In this document: piece by piece, positions 34,760 through 45,182 of the stretch
How positions within the stretch are numbered: the first letter of the stretch is position 1
Layout: every line of letters starts with the position of its first letter
DNA from: Aralia elata
Taxonomy: Eukaryota > Streptophyta > Magnoliopsida > Apiales > Araliaceae
Length of the DNA: 64,000 bases
Direction: 5' to 3'
Assembly (NCBI GenBank): GCA_034770075.1
Contig: CM068385.1
Location: 74,454,272-74,518,271, forward strand
Position numbers and translations under genes: made by a program
Notes under the pieces: model-generated
Database searches by the model: none
What the model was told of the DNA's origin: nothing
What the model saw: the letters and a program-made list of their open reading frames with translations, nothing else

Positions 34760-35931
34760 GGGAGTTTTTCTTTCCTTTTCCTTTCCTTTTATTGTTTTAT
34801 CCAATGCGGGCATTGTCTGTTTTAAGTTTGGGGGAGTTCTTTTAGGTTTTTGTTTAGCATGTTTGTTGGTTTTGTGCATCATATCTGTTAGTATGTTGGC
34901 ATATCATTGTGATTATTGTAAATCTTACATAGTTTAGTTTGGTTATGTTAGGTGCATTTAGTTTGTTCGCATGAATCCAATTGAATAGTTGGTATGATTT
35001 AGGCTCGGGCAATGATGAGATGGGTATTATTGTGTTAGCTTGGACAGTTTGAAAGTCGTTAGGGATAAAATAATTTTGATCATGAGAGTAATTATGCTTC
35101 TCATAACTTGAGTTATTGGATAGCACGAATAAGTTGATTAATTTGACTGTTGGGGTTCAAAGGGTTGCATAACTGATTTTTACATGAGAATTTGATAAAA
35201 CATTGTTAGGTAAGTCAACAAAGAAGGCTGAAATAGGGTAAAAGCTGAGTTTGGGGGTTTCTTTTAAGGCGTAAAAAAAAGAAAAAAAATACAATAAATG
35301 CGTTGATTAGTTGGGTTCTGTGGCCTTTATCACTCGGGTAATTAGATCCTTAGGGGTGTCTTAACACCTAGTGCCCTAAAGCCGTCTGGTTTGGGAGTCA
35401 CTGATTGAACGCTCGCCACATAGGTGATTCTGAAACGCCTAAGAGAACTTAACATTGCACAGTTAATCATAAATACGAGATGGAGCGTAAAACGCACTCG
35501 TAGAAGAATAAAGTTAGGAATAAGTCTTGTTAGAACCTTCATGCTCGGTATTTGCTTGATTTTGGCTGGATTTGTTGTATTTGCTTGAATTGAAGTAAAA
35601 ATAGAGTATTCTTGTTACAGAGTTGGTTATGTGGCTTTATTTTGAACTTTGGTCAGTTAACTTGATTAATGAACATACACGCACAATTTGGGTGATGATA
35701 GGTGTGTTGTTTGATTGGTTGAGATTATTAGTTCCTTTTGACTGGATTTATTATTTCAAGCTAGTTGTTGATATCTCTGAGGCACACAGTTAACATTCAT
35801 ACTGGTTATTGGTTGGATTCTTAGGCATGGTAGCTTTTAGTGCATTCATGGCATTGTGTTGCATTGTGTTAGCTATATTACATTGCATTATGTTGCTTGG
35901 GGGCAAGCAATAGTTTAAGTTTGGGGGTATT
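34760..35931 (+). other. 3' untranslated region of Athila-1 with repeated purine-tract motifs
   Basis: No supported ORF over 1.17 kb. AGTTTGGGGG-type motifs occur at 34824, 35247 and 35917, the last immediately before the 3' LTR and the likely functional polypurine tract. Confidence 0.75.
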
Positions 35932-37319
35932 TGATGAGTAGGGTTTATACCTACGAATCGGATGCCAATGAATGTGAATTATTGTTTATTTCCATGGTAT
36001 ATAGTTACTTTTCATGCATTTTTATGTGTTTTTGTAGGTTGCGCGTGTTGGGATTGAGTTTGGCGAGAATTGGTGGGATTGCGCTATTGCAGTTGCTGAG
36101 TTGCTGATATTGCAGAGTAGTAGGGCAGCGCGGTCGCGCCCAAAATGAGTTAGGCTGCAGCGCGGCCGCGCCTGACTTCAGTATTAGAAAAAAAAAATTG
36201 CTACCAGAGTAGCGCGGCCGCGCGCCTTTCAAGCTTAATCCAGGCGCAGCCGCGCCGGTTCGAGTGAGGGCAAATTTGACTTTTCAAATGTTTTAATTAG
36301 TTTTGATTTGAACTTGGATTTGAAACTTTGTAATTAATTAGGGGTTTTATCAGATACTATAAATAGGTGTTTTCTAGTTGGTAATTGGGAGATCTACTAT
36401 TAGAAAGCCCTAGTTTTGAGCAATTTGAGAAGACTTGAAGCAAGTTGATAGCAAGGAAGATCAGGACAGAGATTGAAGGATTGCTTTCAGTGTTTCTTCT
36501 CTTTTCTTTCTACTCTAAACTTTTGATGTTATTAAACTTGTGGATGATGAATTCTAGTTTAGTTATGAACTAAATTTCTTTTAAGGCTATAATGGATCTT
36601 AATGTGTAGTCTTGAATAGCATGCTTCGTTGAATATTATGATGAGTTATTTTTGGATTGTCTATTATGGTTTGTGCTGAATTGCTTAATTATCTGGCCAG
36701 TAATTACTAGGATATTCTATATGAACTTGAAAGATGAAGTATAGAATTATATCTGACCATAATAGCATGTGATTGTGTCTTTTGCTGTCGATGGAATTCA
36801 TAATTTGTGTTTAGGATAGAAATATACCTATTCACCGCATGTAATCAAATTAGGGAACCTGGACTTTAAATCCTTTTGAATTGTAATTCACATAGAAATA
36901 TAGTGAATTAGTTATCTAGGGTGATTAACTTGAGTCTATCAATTGTGGATTTGAGTTGAGTTATTTATAAAACATTGAGAGATGGTTATAAATAGTGATG
37001 AGTTCCTGGTTAACAATCCAAAACAACTAGCATAATTCGAAGGGAAGTGTGTTGAGCAAGATAAAGCATTAAGTGAAGTTATAGTCTTAATTCTTTAAAA
37101 ATCTGTTTTCAAACTAGTGGTAGTAATTTAATTTAGAATTAATTAGTTAAACTCAAAACTTTCGAAATCAATTATTTGCTTGCTAAAATTATTTTAATTT
37201 AAATTTGAAATTGTCATTATAGAATCAATTCTTCTCTGTGGGACGATACTTTACTTTCACTTTATTACTTGTGGACTGCGTATACTTGCGTATTTTGCTA
37301 GTATAGATTTAGGCAAACA
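35932..37319 (+). repeat. 3' LTR of Athila-1, 1388 bp
   Basis: Starts TGATGAGTAGGG and ends GGCAAACA. About 40 differences from the 5' LTR by hand count, including a ~10-bp deletion in a GCAAGGAGAAAGCAAGG run. Palindrome array at 36127-36256 with the same spacing. Confidence 0.93.
36127..36256 (+). repeat. GC-rich palindrome array, 4 copies (Athila-1 3' LTR)
   Basis: LTR partner of 25936-26064. The substitutions fall in different copies from those in the 5' LTR: copy 2 is perfect here but mutated there, and copy 4 is the reverse. The parent array therefore probably had better palindromes than either copy. Confidence 0.9.
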
Positions 37320-37324
37320 CCCAA

Positions 37325-37970
37325 ACATATGTGAAGGGAAGTAGTGGACCCTCAATCCCATTACCTACTCCACTCCAAACGGCAAGTGGTAAAGAGATCT
37401 CAAGTCCGTTGATGGGTGTGGCTTTTCCCAAAAGCCATTTTTCTGATTATAATAAGGTTTATCTTGGTCCTCAAAAAACTATGATAAAGCCGATTAATAA
37501 TCAACCCAGCTCTAGTCATAGTCTAGTGCATCTAAATCCAGTTGAGAATGTTAACAATCAGATTAAATCAGATACAGTTCTTAGTTCCATGAGTCCTAGT
37601 AAAGCCAAGGAAATTATCCAGCTTCAAAAACCAATTTCAGAACTTAAAGAAAGTTTTGCCACAGACACCAAGAGGAAGAAAGCTAGTGCCAAAAGAAAGC
37701 TTGTTCTTGAAGCAAGCGCAGTGAAAAAAAGACACATATGCAGCATTAGACAGTTTTTTCAATCAACTTGAAAGTCTTAAGTTTAAACCACAGATGTCAC
37801 CAGCCAGCAAAGATATAGCTCCGTCAGCATCTACTTTACCAACAACAGTTGCCTTATCTCCAGTACACACTAGTAGAGATGATTCATCATCATCAGCCTC
37901 ACCAGAAGATGGTACGCCAGACAGCGAAATGTGTTTAGATTCCATCGCCAAACACAATTTAGACACCTAA
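37325..37970 (+). pseudogene. 3' part of caulimovirid component 1 last ORF
   Basis: Viral sequence resumes after Athila-1. The frame is open to 37771 without a natural start (it enters from the other side of the insertion). It is Ser/Pro/Asn-rich, then has a Lys-rich helical segment with coiled-coil character (~37590-37720) and a likely frame break near 37760. A second frame then runs to a TAA near 37969. It is most simply the C-terminal part of the viroplasmin-like protein, with no catalytic motif. Confidence 0.55.
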
Positions 37971-38455
37971 GTATAATTCTTGAATAAGCCCAAGAAATTA
38001 CTTCCAAGTAAGTACATGACTAACCAACATGACTCATCAGCTTCTATCACAGTTTGTTCACGAGAGTAATAATAAAGAGAATCATCCGCAGTTAAACAAA
38101 TATTATCAGACACCATCAGCTAATGGACAAAAGTTATGAGTCATTCCCTCCAGCTTTTATTTGACTCATGAGCTTGGAATTCACTTTCTCAGAGCATATT
38201 CAGAGCTACAATAAACAGTCCTAGCCAGCACATTTGGACGTTTATGTAATTATTAAATAAGTCCAACATGTAAATAGTCCTAGTCAGCTAAATAATTGTC
38301 CTGTAAGAGCATCTTTTAGGTGCGCGTCATTTTCGGAATAACTTTAGAAAAAGGGTAAAAAGATTAAAGTTGACTATGGGGCCCAATGTGTACCCAGACT
38401 TTATCTTTTACTCTATTCTAATTTAATTTTATTTTTAAAGTCCGTTGTAAAATAG

Positions 38456-38464
38456 TATAAATAG
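38456..38464 (+). promoter_or_regulatory. TATA box of caulimovirid pregenomic promoter
   Basis: TATAAATAG, followed about 30 bp later by a purine-rich AGAAGAAGAAACAAG start region. Confidence 0.75.
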
Positions 38465-38581
38465 CGTCTCGGACAGAAGAAGAAACAAGCTTTTCCATCC
38501 TCCCTTTAGCTCTTATAGGTTCTCCTTTCTCTAGCTCTCTCTCGGAGAATCCTTCTTGGCCTTGTAAATTATTTCAGTTTT

Positions 38582-38587
38582 AATAAA
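38582..38587 (+). terminator. Poly(A) signal AATAAA of the caulimovirid
   Basis: AATAAA about 125 bp downstream of the TATA box, giving a terminally redundant RNA in the usual pararetroviral way. Confidence 0.55.
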
Positions 38588-38749
38588 ATATCAGTATTTT
38601 AGCATCCTCTATTCAGTTTTGATTTCCCTTCTCCATCGTTGGTAGCTTAAGGGATTTCCCGAAAGGGAAAACCTTTCCAATCGTTTAAGGTATGACTTAA
38701 CTCCCCACCAAAAATATTTAATTTCTGCATGTATATAATTGTATAATTT

Positions 38750-38853
38750 GTTCCTATCTCTATCTTGGTATGAGAGCCATTTACTAATTTTTTAGGTTAG
38801 GATAATTGTATAATTTGTTTGAGTAATCTTAATCTAGTGGGACGTCACTCAAG
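38750..38853 (+). promoter_or_regulatory. Common region 2 with tRNA-Met primer-binding site
   Basis: TGGTATGAGAGCC at 38766-38778 is one base from the tRNA-iMet site, with a different mismatch from copy 1. It matches common region 1 up to GACGTCACTCAAG and then diverges abruptly. Confidence 0.82.
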
Positions 38854-39391
38854 TCGCGTGGTCGGGTGGAACGTTGTTGTCGTGAGCCGTGAGATAGGCG
38901 TTGGCATTGTCTCGTCCTGTATTCCCTTCGTAAGTCGTTAACAGACGTGCTAGAAAAAGATTGGTCTTATAGATTATATGAAAGTCTGATGCTTAGAACA
39001 TTGGGCATTGGCCCTAGTACCTCTAATGCTAGGAAAGATAAGAAAACGAAAGATAATGTTTAAAACACTTCTGAAATTGTTTAAAGAAATCATAAAGAAT
39101 ATTTAAAAAATTGGTCTTTACCTAAGGTTAAACCCAATCATGACTGTCAAATTGGACTATATGATCTTGAATCAAAAACTATTATTAAAAAAATTAAAAG
39201 AACAATTCCCATTGCTGATGCTAATGAAGTAATCAGATTATTAAACAAAGATGTTAAAAACTACCAGGAAGATTATAGTTTTCTACATCTTGGATGTCTC
39301 TATTGGTTTAAAACCTTTAACAAGAAAAGGACTTGATACTAGTCTTTGCCTTAGCTTGTGAGATGCTAGGCATAATCGATTCACGGATTCC
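38854..39391 (+). other. Leader and decayed 5' coding sequence of component 2
   Basis: Begins with a GC-richer stretch of ~100 bp unlike anything after common region 1. From ~39070 it has Lys-rich coding character with stops and leads into the movement-protein frame, so the original start probably lies here. Confidence 0.5.
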
Positions 39392-40298
39392 TTGTTAGGA
39401 GTCGTACAAACTAGTTTATGTAAAGGCCCAATTTATTTTAACTATTATCCAAATTTTGAAGTGTCGTTAACTGATAAACATCTTCTAGATGTCTTAACCC
39501 TAAATGTTGAAACTAAAGGTTATGATATGAAATTAGGTGTTGAAAATGTTGCTCTCATCTACAGAGTCTGTTTTAAAGTGTTAAACACTCTTGCTCCCAA
39601 AGCTAAAAGATTTGATATCAAGGGTAAAACTAATCTTTTTGAGACTAATATGTCCAACTCAAACTTAACTATTCCCAAAACCCTTACCTGGTATGATATT
39701 CAGTTACCAAAAAAAATGGACAATAATTGGTGCAGCTCTGCCTGAACCAGAAGAAAATAGTAATCGGGATGTTGAACAAATTGTTAAAACTCCTGACGGA
39801 AATGTTGAAATCTATTTTGGTCGGTCTAATAGAATGGCAAATTTTCATATAACTAATTTTGAGAAAAATAGTTCTCCAGCCTCTACTTCTTCGGTTATTC
39901 CTCCAAGTAGAGCTTCAACTTCGTCTATTCCTCCCTATCTTCCTAATAGGAATTTCTCCCAGGAAGGAGTAGATACTAAAAGTAACAGTGTAATTGGAAC
40001 TTATGAGTGTCCTCATCAGATCCCTCATGGGAATTATAAATCAAAATCTGTTAGGATTGGATCACCTTCTCCTTCAGATTTTGGTTTTTCAATAAATGTG
40101 ATTGAATTGGTTAATAACAATGAACCTAAATTTGTCATTGATAGAAAAGCTATAAATAATGAGTTTCAAGCAGAGAAAAATAAAATTTTTCGAGATTGGT
40201 ATTTTAAAACCTATTCTAAACAAGAATTGGCTTTATTCAAAGAAGAATTTTATACTTATTTGGAAACAAATAAAGTCATTATTCCTTTTATAGATTAG
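39392..40298 (+). pseudogene. Movement protein-like region (caulimovirid), frameshifted
   Basis: The frame 39392-39745 carries the core of the caulimovirid movement protein family: KGPIYFNYYPNF and VSLTD, a Tyr-Asp-Met segment, then WYDIQLPKK. Such proteins move virus through plasmodesmata. At a run of eight A (~39708) the frame changes to 39693-40298, which carries a Ser/Pro-rich linker and a conserved-looking FRDWYF segment and ends at TAG 40296. The start of the first frame is not original. The family call is by pattern; the genus is not assigned. Confidence 0.7.
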
Positions 40299-40337
40299 TT
40301 TTTCACCAATAAAAGTATTAAAGACAAAGAGATTGGT

Positions 40338-41180
40338 ATGATAAAAAGTTTTTATAAAACTTGGGAGACAGTTGATGGAAAGAAAATCAAATCACTTCAT
40401 CCTCCTACTGAAACTCATTTTATTTTAAAAAATTCTGCAGGAAATATAATTGCTGCAAAAGCTTTTGCAGATCCTATTTCAATTGATGATAGGACTGATC
40501 TTAATAAGGTCATGAGGCAAAATAACTATTCAAATGTTTGTCTTCAAACGGTTAGTCAACAATTGACTAGGATTGAAGATAAAGTTGATAACATCAATAA
40601 CAACAGAAATTCTGTTAAGTCTCAGTCTATTCCTTTAAAAGGAATTGATCCGGTTATTATTAAACCCCCTCCTGATAACATTAAGTTCAACTTAACCCCT
40701 AAAAGGGATGAAGAATTTCTTCAAAAATTAGTTGATCAATTAATAAATTTGAAGATAAAGGACAACCCTTCTTCTTCAAAACAACTTTCTGTCATTAATA
40801 AAGACACCTCTGACTCTGAGTCTGAATATGGTCATTTAGATAAAATTTCTGATCATTTTACTAAGCTTGGTGAAGAAGTTAATCTTCTACCTTCAGCTAA
40901 TCTCTTACAGAATTCCTTTGGTCTTAATAAGATCGATTTTGATACTAAAAGTTCTAAGAATAGAGTTTCTTATGGTAGGTACTATTACCCTAAACCTACT
41001 CCTATGGATGTTCTGTTTGAAGAAAATTTTATAAATGTTGGCAGAGCTCATTATACTGCTGATAGCATTTATGAATGGAATATAGATGGTCTCTCTGAAC
41101 ATGTTATATTTATTGTCTTGCATAAAATGCTTATGTATGTACTATCTATAAAGCTAATCGAAATTTTGACAGACAGGTGA
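40338..41180 (+). pseudogene. Polyprotein region between movement protein and coat protein
   Basis: Same frame as the preceding piece after a TAG at 40296. It holds a short helical segment (QLTRIEDKVDNINNN), an acidic Ser-rich stretch and at its end the beginning of the coat protein (YYPKPTPMDVLFE). It leaves the coat-protein frame near 41110. Helical segments ahead of the coat protein are common in caulimovirid polyproteins; no enzyme motif. Confidence 0.55.
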
Positions 41181-41911
41181 CTAAATTTCTCACTTCTGGC
41201 TTTACTGGTTAATTAAAAGGATGGTGGGATAATATCCTTACACCTGCTCAAAGAAATGACATTGAAAATGCAATAAAAACTGTTAATATGACAGACCCTC
41301 ATACTTCTATAATTAAACAAGAGATAACTGAAGATAGTGTTTATACACTTATTCAAACAATTGTAAAACATTTTGTTGGTCATGCTCTTACTACTATGGA
41401 TAGGAGCAAAGAATTATCAATAAATTTAAAGTATCCTACACTTACCCACTTTAGGTGGTATAAAGATGTATTCTTATCTAAAGTTGTGATGAGATCAGAT
41501 GGAAATTCTACCTTCTCGAAAGAGAAATTTATCTCTGGATTACCTGCTTTATTTACGAAAAAAGTCAGAACTAGACTTAGAAATAAGAATGGTGGATTAG
41601 CTATACCATATGAAAATTACACCTATGGTGAATTAATAAGTGAAAGTATTGCTGAAGGCTTAGCCTTATGCAATGACTTGAATCTCAAAGCTCAGCTTAA
41701 AAAGCAAGGACTTTCTGATAGAAAGGAAATTGGTGAATTTTGTCATCAATTTAGTTACCCTCTTGTCACCCTTCCTCAAAGGAAGAATCCTCATAGGAAA
41801 AAAGCTTATAGAAAAAAATCTAAGCGTAAAAGAAAAAGACCTCCTGAAGAATATCATAATTCTAAGAAAAAGTCTTTTAGATCCTTTAAAAAGGACAAAA
41901 GAAAAGTTTGA
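41181..41911 (+). pseudogene. Coat protein-like region (caulimovirid)
   Basis: The open piece 41288-41911 has a Gag-like helical capsid pattern and ends in a very basic tail (KKAYRKKSKRKRKRPPEE) directly before a zinc knuckle, as in caulimovirid coat proteins. The part at 41181-41287 reads with coat-protein character but is interrupted by a TAA near 41210. The apparent ATG at 41288 is internal. Confidence 0.65.
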
Positions 41912-42180
41912 AAGACATTAAATGTCATAAATGCAGCCAAATGGATCATTACGCTAAAACAAAAAAGAAGATTGATGCTCTTAAATTAGATGATACTATC
42001 AAGCAACAAATTTATAATTTGTTAATAGATTCTGATAATTTAGATATGTCTGATAATTCTGCTTATAGCTCTACAAATGATATGTTTGCTATACATGATT
42101 CTGATATTAGTTCATCTTCTGATTCTGATAGTACTGTTGGATGTGTTGATCATTGTAAAACAAAAAAAAGATTTTTATAA
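41908..42180 (+). pseudogene. Zinc-knuckle segment of the coat protein, last Cys lost
   Basis: Shifted one frame from the basic tail. CHKCSQMDHYAKTK shows C-x2-C-x4-H with the last Cys replaced by Thr or Lys. A Ser/Asp-rich acidic stretch follows. Caulimovirid coat proteins use this knuckle to bind RNA; this copy could not form it. Confidence 0.65.
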
Positions 42181-42622
42181 ATCTATCATTCAAATGAATG
42201 GTTTAAACTTAAATGTTTTAACCAAACATGAAACTTTTATACTGGACATAATAGACCAGATCAAAGACCCTATTGAAAAGAGAAATCTAATAGAAAAATA
42301 TTTGAATCAAACAAAAGAACAAGTTGAAGAGGTTAAAAAACCTAAAATTTATACAACTTATATTCTACAAGAAGTATTTAATAAAATTGCTTCTAAACCT
42401 GAGAAAGAAATTACTCTCAAAGATTTAAAAGAAGAGGTTAATAACCAAAAGGAAGAGATTAGTAATCTTAAAGATAGACTTGAATTTGTTAAAAGTCTAA
42501 CTTTGGCAAGATTTACTAAACGAAAAGAAAAGGAAATTCCTATTGATTCTCCTCCAACACAAGAAAATAATCTTGATTATCTAATGCTAATGGTATGTTC
42601 AAATTACTTTAGTCATCGCTGA
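42181..42622 (+). pseudogene. Coiled-coil linker between coat protein and protease
   Basis: Frame 42077-42622, of which the part after 42180 looks real. It is Lys/Glu-rich, with a heptad-like segment (LKEEVNNQKEEISNLKDRLE). No enzymatic motif. It ends at TGA 42620. Confidence 0.5.
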
Positions 42623-42629
42623 AGACTTC

Positions 42630-43198
42630 ATTGTCAACACTATTGCTCTTGTTGATAATGGTGCTGATATGAATTGTATCAAAGAAGGGTTAATACCCAC
42701 TAAGTATTTTGAAAAAACTAAACAAAGTCTAAGTACTGCTAATGGTTCTAAAATGAACATCAAATATAAACTTAATAATGTTCATATTTGTAATCAAGGA
42801 ATATGTTTAAAAACATCCTTCATATTCGTTAAAAACCTTTCTCAATTTGTCATATTAGGAACTCCCTTCCTAAATATGATTCAACCTATAGAAAGAATTG
42901 ATTCTGAGGGAATAAAAACAACCTTAAATGGACAACCTATAATATTTAAGTTCATTTCTTCTGCTGTTACAAAAGATTTGGATGAGTTAAAAACTCATTT
43001 AATTTTTAAAGAAAAACAATTGAATTTCTTGAAGCAAGAAGTTTCTTCTTGTACTATTGAAGAAAAACTTAAAGCTCCTGTAATACAGGAAAAAATTCAA
43101 AAAATTGATAAAGAAATTACAGATAATATCTGTAACGAATTTTCTAATGCTTTTTGGGACAGAAAAAAGCATATGGTAAAACTTCCTTATATGGAAAA
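42630..43198 (+). pseudogene. Aspartic protease-like region (caulimovirid), cut before RT
   Basis: The active-site loop reads Asp-Asn-Gly-Ala (GAT AAT GGT GCT at 42654-42665) instead of DTGA or DSGA. A retropepsin-like strand pattern follows, with FVILGTPFL near 42850. Viral sequence ends at 43198 where a Tekay-like LTR begins, so reverse transcriptase and RNase H are missing. The protease would release coat protein and RT from the polyprotein. Confidence 0.65.
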
Positions 43199-43699
43199 TG
43201 TGACACCCCCAAATCCGGGTACTTCATTCCCACAGGATTTGGTGTTCACTATCCAAGCAAATAAATCTCATCATATCTAACTACCCGTACAAATATAAAT
43301 GAAAACTCTAAACTAAAATTGAAATCTCCCATTAAAGGGTTACAACATCTTAACAACATCAATCCCAGGTCATCTAACCTTAAATAAAACATCAATGCGG
43401 AAACATAACATAAATAACGTAAGTCTTTTACATAAACATCTTTCAAATAAAACAAACAAGTCTTCATCACTGAACCTTGCCCTTTCCCTTACTAGTAGAT
43501 GGTTAATCAACTCTTTCAACCTTAGCTGTAATGTTATTATAAAAGAGTGAGCAACGATTGCCCAACAAGTATAACAATAACAATAATAATAACATGCGAA
43601 TAGTCAATGGATACTGGATAATTGAAGGCTCGACTTTTAAATCAAGATTATAAAACAAGAATCAAAAGAACATCTAAGGGTCACAAGACCACGAACAAT
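43199..43699 (-). repeat. Tekay-3: minus-strand Tekay-like LTR, first fragment
   Basis: Read on the minus strand it ends GGATTTGGGGGTGTCACA, matching the 3' ends of Tekay-1 and Tekay-2 LTRs, and contains the shared Tekay box (43523-43569). It is cut at 43700 by the outer copia and continues at 62044-62151. It inserted in the caulimovirid protease. Confidence 0.75.
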
Positions 43700-45182
43700 T
43701 GAAAGTAATATGCACACAAGCCAATCATATTTGATATGATGTAGCATATACTTTGTAATCTTATTCATTTATTAATAAAAGAATTGATTTTCTTAAAAGG
43801 CATTTTTTATTATCTACATAGTGTTGTTATATTAAATGTGATAACCCCATAGTTTTGAGCAATGCTTTTAGAATCATGATGGTGATCATGCTAATAAGAT
43901 CTAAATTCTAGATAGCTCACAAACTAAAATCGTTCCTAATCGTTGGATTACTAAATAGGGATTAGTGAATCCGGATAGATTAGTACATACGTTGCTTGCT
44001 CTTAAGAAGAGGATGATTGATCTCATAATCATTTATGTGGAGACACTAAAGCAAGTATGTAGGTGCTTATTGGAGAATAAGTTCACTGAACGTGGCTCGC
44101 TAAGGAATACTTAATGGAGTTTTACTCGCCTGTCAATAGGAATTCCTATAGTGATAGTAGTACAAGTGATCCTTGGACTTGAGATCATCATAGTATCTTG
44201 TGCATGATGAGTTATACTTTGACATGTCCCTTAAGACCTTTGGGGTATATCAAAGGGTATGATTGGGTATAATAAGTTGTACATGGAGATAGGTGAATGA
44301 TCAACAAAGAATCTACCACGTCTAGTAAAAGATGTGAATGTCCTATGTGATTCGACAAATGACAACTCAGTAGTCCTTGGCCAAGGTAGAATGAAATTAG
44401 AAAGGAGTTTCTAATTTGCATTATTTAGGGTTGTGCATTTGGGAATCGAAATACATATAATTAAATAAAATAAGACTTGACAGTAAATCCATGTCTTATA
44501 TTTAATTGGGATATTGTATGGTAGAAGGATTGAATTGTACGGTAACTATTCACTAAAAGGTTCTTTTGTGATTAATGTTGAAATCTATATTATCTGGAAA
44601 GTTATTGATCACTAAGGGGGCTTACCCTTATTGTGGAATAAATATTATTTATTTAAATGAATTAAATAATTTAATTTATTTATTTAAATAAAATTAGAAT
44701 TGTTCTAATTGATTTATTTACAACTGGTTTAATATGGAGAACCTAAAGGGTGACACTGCAAAAGAAAAATATTTATTTAAGAAGTAAATGTCATAATTGT
44801 AATAATAAGTTAAGTGTATTTAATTTAATCTATGGAGATAGAATAAATTAAATAGGTTAATATTTATTATTTAATATTTTGGAAATATTAAATATAAGTT
44901 AATGAGAGGAGTCTTATTATTATTATTACTATTAATATTATTTAATTCCTAATAGGGATTGAGAATTAATTAATAGAAGTACTCTCCCATGAATTCCTAA
45001 TTGGATTAGGAGCATAATTAATTAAAGGAGTTTAATTATAATAGAAACCCTAATCCTAAATAGTTTAGGGAAGGGTTATTCCTACATCTATAAATAAGAG
45101 GAGTCTTATCATAGATTAGGGTTACACACTCTTGCATTAGATTGTGGAGAGTACTAGCAATTTCTATAGAGATAGAAACTAG
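43700..45182 (+). repeat. 5' LTR of outer copia, first part (1483 bp)
   Basis: Starts TGAAAGTAATATGC. TATA box TATAAATAA at 45089-45097. Cut by the inner copia at the ACTAG target; the last 336 bp lie at 54218-54553. Confidence 0.92.
45178..45182 (+). repeat. Target-site duplication ACTAG, left copy (inner copia)
   Basis: ACTAG at 45178-45182 is repeated at 54213-54217, proving insertion of 45183-54212 into the outer element's LTR. Confidence 0.95.

Larger units (their letters stand above)
25741..37319 (+). mobile_element. Athila-1: complete Athila-type Ty3 retrotransposon
   Basis: The 11,579-bp element has LTRs 25741-27138 and 35932-37319, a tRNA-Asp primer site, a single gag-pol frame 27263-32614, a third ORF 33590-34759 and a purine tract before the 3' LTR. 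Flanks TCCAA (25736-25740) and CCCAA (37320-37324) are a duplication with one substitution. The LTRs differ by about 2.8% by hand count plus a ~10-bp indel. Absence of a chromodomain, a DLGA protease and an extra 3' ORF support the Athila lineage. Confidence 0.95.
37971..38749 (+). promoter_or_regulatory. Caulimovirid intergenic promoter region
   Basis: No ORF. It contains TATAAATAG at 38456-38464, then C/T-rich sequence, AATAAA at 38582-38587 and an AT-rich stretch leading to the primer site at 38766. A TATA box followed ~125 bp later by a poly(A) signal and then the primer site is the layout of caulimovirid pregenomic RNA promoters, where the signal is skipped once and used at the 3' end. 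Confidence 0.7.
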
